Shown piece by piece: positions 59,120-64,000 of a stretch of 64,000 nt of DNA. The DNA is from Microglena sp. YARC (lineage: Eukaryota > Chlorophyta > Chlorophyceae > Chlamydomonadales > Chlamydomonadaceae), in NCBI GenBank assembly GCA_022414725.1, contig CM039466.1:14683779-14747778 (forward strand). Direction: 5' to 3'. Made by a program: the position numbers and the translations under genes. How positions within the stretch are numbered: position 1 is the first letter of the stretch; the number at the start of each line of letters is the position of its first letter. Below the pieces are notes generated by a model. It was given only the letters and a program-made list of their open reading frames with translations, had not been told where the DNA came from and ran no database searches.

Positions 59120-61470
59120 TTCGGAAATGCACGTCGCTCTTACCCGACTACACAAAGGGGCATGCGCCAGCATACTCGCTCCCTGCAGGATTACTTCCAT
59201 TAAATCAAGCCGGAGTTTCGCAAGGTCCCCGACCTGACGACCCTCAAGCGACTGAATTTCTTCGCATGGGCTTGTCCGACGCTCTCCGTGCTCTTGCGCC
59301 CGCTAGAAACGGGAACGTTGTTTAGCACGAGGGAATATTGGTTCCACCACCTGCAGTAGGGCGAGGCGAGACAGACTGCAATTCCTTCACGGACCAAAGC
59401 GACAGTTAGGAGAAAGGGGGATGAATAATCGAAGATCATTTTACCCCCCCTCCGACTTTGATTCTTTCTCTTCGCCGCGCATGAACCATCCACGCTGTCG
59501 AAGAGTTACACTCTAGTCGACAATGAGCCCCAAGCTGAAGGAGGTCGGAGAGTTGCACTCTCATCCGACAATTGCCCATGCTTTCGGCCAACAGTAGTAG
59601 TTCCCCGGCTGGCCCTTTCGGGAGACAGAACACAGGCCGAGGGGGTAGACGACGTAGCGGATCGCACCGACCGCAGACCTTCAAGCTGAGTTGATCGCCA
59701 GGGTCGCAGGTCCTCAGCTTGCAAGGTCGACGTAACGAAGGCAGTCTTCTTCGGCCCCGATCCTAAGGAGCACATCCCCAGTTCGATGGGAACCCGTCGG
59801 AACCCGTCGGAAACACAACTGGTGGACGGTGGTACCGAACGCCGTTGTTTCCACCCGACTACATACACGAAGGATCGATAAAGCTATTCTCGATCTCACT
59901 GCACTTGCTTTACCGCAATCATCCAACCCTCTGATTCTTTTCTTTTTCATAGCTGATCCATGGAGTACCTCGACAGAAATTCTGATCGGTGCTCCATCAA
60001 GGGCGCTAAAGTAATAGCGCTCATACAAACGAGTAGCCCATTGATGCGCTCGAGTAGTCGCATGCCAGCCGGCCCTATGTTAGGGATGAAACACAGGCTG
60101 ATGAGGTCGAACAACCTGCGGATGCCAATACGATTACACGTCGGGTCCTTCTCCCCAGACTACATGACATTTCAGTCCAACGAGGCACGGGGTCGCTGCA
60201 GACATATTCCAATCAGTCCCATAAAGTACCAGACCTCACTGTCCGCGAAGCGATATAATATTTCGCCGGGACTTATTGATGACCTCCGACCCAAATATTT
60301 GACGGTCGGAAAATGGGTGCATTGTTCGATTCGGTGGTCGACGTATTCCACTATCTGCAGCTGGACATGTCCCGCAATACGCAGCAGCATCGACGGGCAA
60401 CAGAGCGGGGGCTACGCGTACACAGGTCAACGACTCGATCCCAGCGATCGGCAGACACTAGGTACCTTTCTTCCGACACAGCCATTCATGCTTTGCTGGC
60501 GTTACGATCTAAAGACGAGACCGACAGTACCGGATTCTCGTCCGACAAAAAGCCAAAAGTTGGACGCACGCCACGAGTAGCCCATTGATGCGCTCGAGTA
60601 GTCACATTCTGGCTGGCCCCTTCGGGGAATATCACAGGCCGAGAAGGTAGAGAGGACCACGACGTACGCAGCAGAGCGCAGCCGTGCAAGCAGAGTAGAT
60701 CGCCAGGGTCGCAGGTCCTTCGCTTGCACGGTGCTGATCACGCTCTCAACGACGCGACCAAGGCAGTATACTTTGGCCCCGCACCTGAGGAGGGCATCCC
60801 CAGATCCGGTTGAAGCCCGTCGATACTTAAACTGGTGGTCGGAGGCATTGGATCCCAAAGTTCGCGAAAAACAAATCGCTGCCAGACGGTCAACGAAGTG
60901 CATCCGCCGCAATCACGCACAACGAAATCCGAACACTTTCCCCGTGCTCACTACGCGAGCCATTCGGGTATTCGAAGTCAACTCCGCGACAGCCCCGATA
61001 TGCTTTTCAACGCCCGATCTGGCGCGAAGCAATTGCTCACATTGGCAGATACGGGCGCGCCGGGTTGCCTTAGGGAAAGGCGCAAGGCTGCTGATCTCAG
61101 TTTGCACATCTACCCTTGGGAACACGAACGCGATGGATTCACTTGCGCTAACGACGGGATTATCAAAATCGTGGCATGGGCAGAATCGCTCCTCATGCCC
61201 GACCTATTATCGGAATCGCACGTCGCTCTCACCTGACTACACGAAAGTGGCTTGCGCCAAAATACTCGATCCGTGCAGAATTATTACCAAGCCATCAAGT
61301 CGGAATTTCGCAAAGTCCCTGATCTCACCGATCGCGAGAAGTTAAACTTCTTTCGCACGATGGAGGACTTGTTCCGCTATCTGCAATTGGACGAGGCGAG
61401 AAAAGTCGTCGCTGCTCGTGGCAAGTCCTTGACGGACAAGCGCGATCGCCATCAGAGGGGAGGTTCCGCT
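59120..61470. repeat. Diverged copies of two unknown repeat units, arranged A-B-B-A
   Basis: Unit A (about 59125-59280 and 61210-61400) shares ACGTCGCTCT, GACTACAC and CGGAGTTTCGCAA words. In the better copy it reads as protein SEFRKVPDLTDREKLNFFRT. Unit B (about 59560-59830 and 60595-60830, with a partial copy near 60040) shares GATCGCCAGGGTCGCAGGTC and GGCCCCG words. Many stops and indels are present. This looks like an old, repeatedly copied retroelement or unknown transposon; I cannot name it. Confidence 0.6.
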
Positions 61471-61494
61471 AATCATAAGTCGAAGTCTCCGTCG

Positions 61495-61575
61495 CATACG
61501 GTATACAGGATATATATATAGATAATATCGCATACGGTATACAGGATATATATATATATATAGAGATAATATCGC
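61495..61575. repeat. Duplicated TA microsatellite
   Basis: Two copies of a CGCATACGGTATACAGG plus (TA)n plus GATAATAT unit. Confidence 0.9.
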
Positions 61576-61702
61576 CTGACAGGTCACTTTTTCCGAAGCA
61601 CATTTCGTAGGCGCTACTTCTCCTCCGCGTAAGCGGAGACTGGAATCGGGATGCGACAACGCTAGGCTTTGCAATGATCATCAATTCGCGCACTTTCCTG
61701 AT

Positions 61703-63666
61703 TTGAGATGTCCACTCAAACCAGATTTGCCGAATTCTCTAACCCCCCTCTCCTCCCCAATGATCAATAACAACTGCCGGCGACCAAGCATCCCGATTCC
61801 GGGCAAGAAGCACTTTGGAGAAGTCCAAGCGCAGATTGCCCGCAGGAGGGAGGTAGGGGAATGCGAAGCCCCCAACGCCAGTGCTTGGAACCCTGTCCAC
61901 AAACTCAATACCAAATCTGCGAAAGTGACAGATCACCCCAAAATTAAAATATCCTCACCTTTCAATGGACAACCTGGACAACAAGATCCTACAGGCAGCT
62001 TCCGGGCAGAGAGCAAAAGCTCCAAGAATCTACCTAGGACTCATGCTGAACCAAGTTCTGCTAAACCTAAAAATTATCCCAACCCTACTCAATCAAAAAA
62101 TATCCGGAACAAACAAGACAGACGAAATCCTCCTACCACGAACTCTGCCATTCACCTTGTCATTGCCCTTCTTCTCGTCAACTGCCTGAATTTAACCGCC
62201 GCTTCAACAGCCTATCTCCGCACTCCCTTTTCTTTCTTCGCACCTAACACCTACCCAGCCACCAGCATGTATTCAATGGGAGCTCAACAAAGCAGGGTGC
62301 AACAAGCTACTAATACCGCCCCTCGCGGCGTGGGTGCAAGTCCCGATATGCCCCTCGTGGCATTGTCGTCTCTGACGATTAATACAGCCTCCCATGGCGT
62401 GGGTGCAAGTCCCGATGTGCCCCTCGTGGCATCATCGTCTCTGACGATTAACACAGCCTCCCATGGCGTGGGTGCAAGTCCCATTATGATCCCCTGCTTC
62501 TTAGTCATAGACTTCTATAGCACCCTTCTGATTGTCCCCCTCTTTATGGCTACTTGTTGGATCATAGGGTGTACCAAGCTATTGAAATCAGTACAGAGTA
62601 CACCCACTATTGATAAGTCAATCGTGAACAGCTTCCTTCTTCTGAAACCCTCTGCAAAGCAGAATTCTAGCTGTGAACCTAATAGGAAATCCTGTACTCA
62701 GCACCTTAGAACCTTGACTCATCCTACCTGGGATACAGCTCCTAGGGGAGGTAGACCTACTTCCAGACTTCGTTCCACTCCTGTAAACAGCTCTAGCTAT
62801 TGGGAACCCCAAATAGACTGTCACTGTCAAGTTCATTCTATTAACGCCTACCTCGGATACAAGGCCCTGGACTACAAAGAGGTCCTACAGTTCTCCATAA
62901 ACCTCAACACACACGTCACTAACTACACTCAACATGAGTGGGATCTAGAACGTTGCTATTTCAACAAACTAACCGGTAGCTACACAATCCCTTTAGTCAA
63001 CTATTACCTGGCTAACAGGAAATCTCACTTAGGCTCTCTCACTGGCCACAGGAACTCACAAACATATACTCCATCCCATCCTCCCCCTACTACACCAACA
63101 ACTGAAGACACATCTGAGAATTATTCTGCAGGAATTATGCCTGGCAGCACTAAACAGCAAATTTATCTCGGCTTCCTCCCAGCTGTGCAAGGTTTATCCT
63201 CCACTACAACTGTGGATATGGACATGCTACAACCATTAAGCAAATTAATGGTAAGTGGTGGGACATGAACTCTGAACACAACGGCCCTAGTCTTCTCCAC
63301 TCACAAGATTGGATAAAACTCCAAGGGCACATCTACACTCTTACCAAAGCATCACCCTCCTTCCTTTCACACCCTTTTCAACCAGAAATTAACCACACAC
63401 CAGGCCACCCCACTAGGGAGACTGTTGACATGATCTCCCCTACTAGTAACACCACACCCACTCACAACCGTCCTGACTCTCCCCACAGTATGGACCACAT
63501 AACTTCCCCATGGCCTGCAGAACTCACAGATCACAACTTACCAGATCAGGATAACTCCTCAGATCTAACTTTCTCTGATCTCCTAGACTCCACCCTATCA
63601 GATCAAGAAGATCCCATAGATTCCCCCTCTTTAAATCAAAAAGACCCCGCAGAAACTATTACTTAG
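61703..63666 (+). pseudogene. Retroelement-type ORF with cysteine-protease-like domain, frameshifted
   Basis: The first frame (61703-63268) has a basic Pro/Ser/Asn-rich N-terminus and a hydrophobic segment (AIHLVIALLLVNCLNL). Three near-identical repeats follow (about 62312-62490, SHGVGASPDVPLV), then a second membrane-like segment. A domain starting IDCHCQVHSINAYLG has the Cys/His context of Josephin-like or other papain-fold proteases seen in some non-LTR retrotransposon ORFs. It stops at 63268, but the domain continues in the next frame with NGKWWDMNSEHNGP, so an indel lies at about 63200-63250. That frame ends at 63666, and a third frame continues with SDDEEPPRSKQK beyond it. The element probably extends past the window. 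Assignment is tentative. Confidence 0.5.
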
Positions 63667-64000
63667 TCTCTGACGATGAGGAACCTCCCAGATCAAAACA
63701 AAAAACATCTCCTACTGTATACCGTAAGAAAAATAATCTAACTACCAAACGCTCACACCCCTGCACAACCAGATGCACAACACACCTCTCCCTACACCTA
63801 GCAAAGTTATCCTTCCTGACTTCACTAAGTTTCGCCAATGCAGAATTTTTGGGGCAGAACCTCCTACCAAGAAACCTGCTCCTTCCAGACTCACCACCAA
63901 AACCCTTCCAACGAAAAGAATTAAAATTACTCATACTACTTCATATCCTGTTCAACAACAGCAAACCGCACTCTATCTCACTAACATTATCACCTCCAAC

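Overview
The window is eukaryotic nuclear-type DNA of mosaic origin. The evidence is two genes interrupted by phase-consistent GT-AG introns (1-13 kb), long minisatellites, Ty1/copia-type and other retroelement remains (53-64 kb), and between them (about 13-53 kb) a set of mostly intronless genes typical of nucleocytoplasmic large DNA viruses (NCLDV). These include two D5-type helicase-primases, a GIY-YIG-like nuclease, a J-domain protein, ankyrin and F-box/LRR proteins, an IS630-type transposase and a Fanzor (eukaryotic TnpB). The simplest reading is a protist, algal or basal plant/fungal chromosome carrying a decaying endogenous giant-virus-like segment. The sequence does not fix the species.

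Region 1 (1-13 kb) holds a divergent gene pair. A five-exon minus-strand gene (45-3852) encodes a DUF7869-type, transposase-like protein. A five-exon plus-strand gene (4239-12965) encodes a protein of about 1,680 residues that I do not recognise. Seven of their eight introns contain a 20-bp hairpin of the form CTCCCGATTATGATCGGGAG. In two introns it forms regular arrays of 18 and 16 copies, both with a 79-bp period although the sequence between hairpins differs. I saw no copy in an exon, and none in 13-64 kb.

Region 2 (13-53 kb) is the viral-like part. Its centre is a mobile element at 22577-26320 bounded by a perfect 20-bp inverted repeat. It carries a DD34E IS630/Tc1-type transposase and, 29 bp downstream, a Fanzor gene broken by one frameshift. 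The same family has left an internally deleted derivative (15184-15440) and inverted, rearranged debris (29763-30076). A second, dead IS630-type transposase lies at 26974-27363. Two helicase-primases are broken: a D5 with its helicase core deleted (40131-41393), and a PrimPol-PriCT2-SF3 protein with two frameshifts (46152-48657). Several small genes end in or just before hairpins, and two stop codons lie inside a hairpin, as in NCLDV 3'-end formation. Repeats are abundant: about 38 copies of a 96-bp unit, 8 copies of a 106-bp unit, a 1.7-kb segmental duplication, three GC-rich 120-bp repeats, several CGACTCGACT-type minisatellites and a textbook 168-bp MITE.

Region 3 (53-64 kb) starts abruptly with a 5'-truncated copia reverse transcriptase/RNase H. 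It continues through gene-poor, repeat-rich sequence to a frameshifted retroelement-type ORF with a cysteine-protease-like domain. No rRNA, tRNA or CRISPR array was seen.
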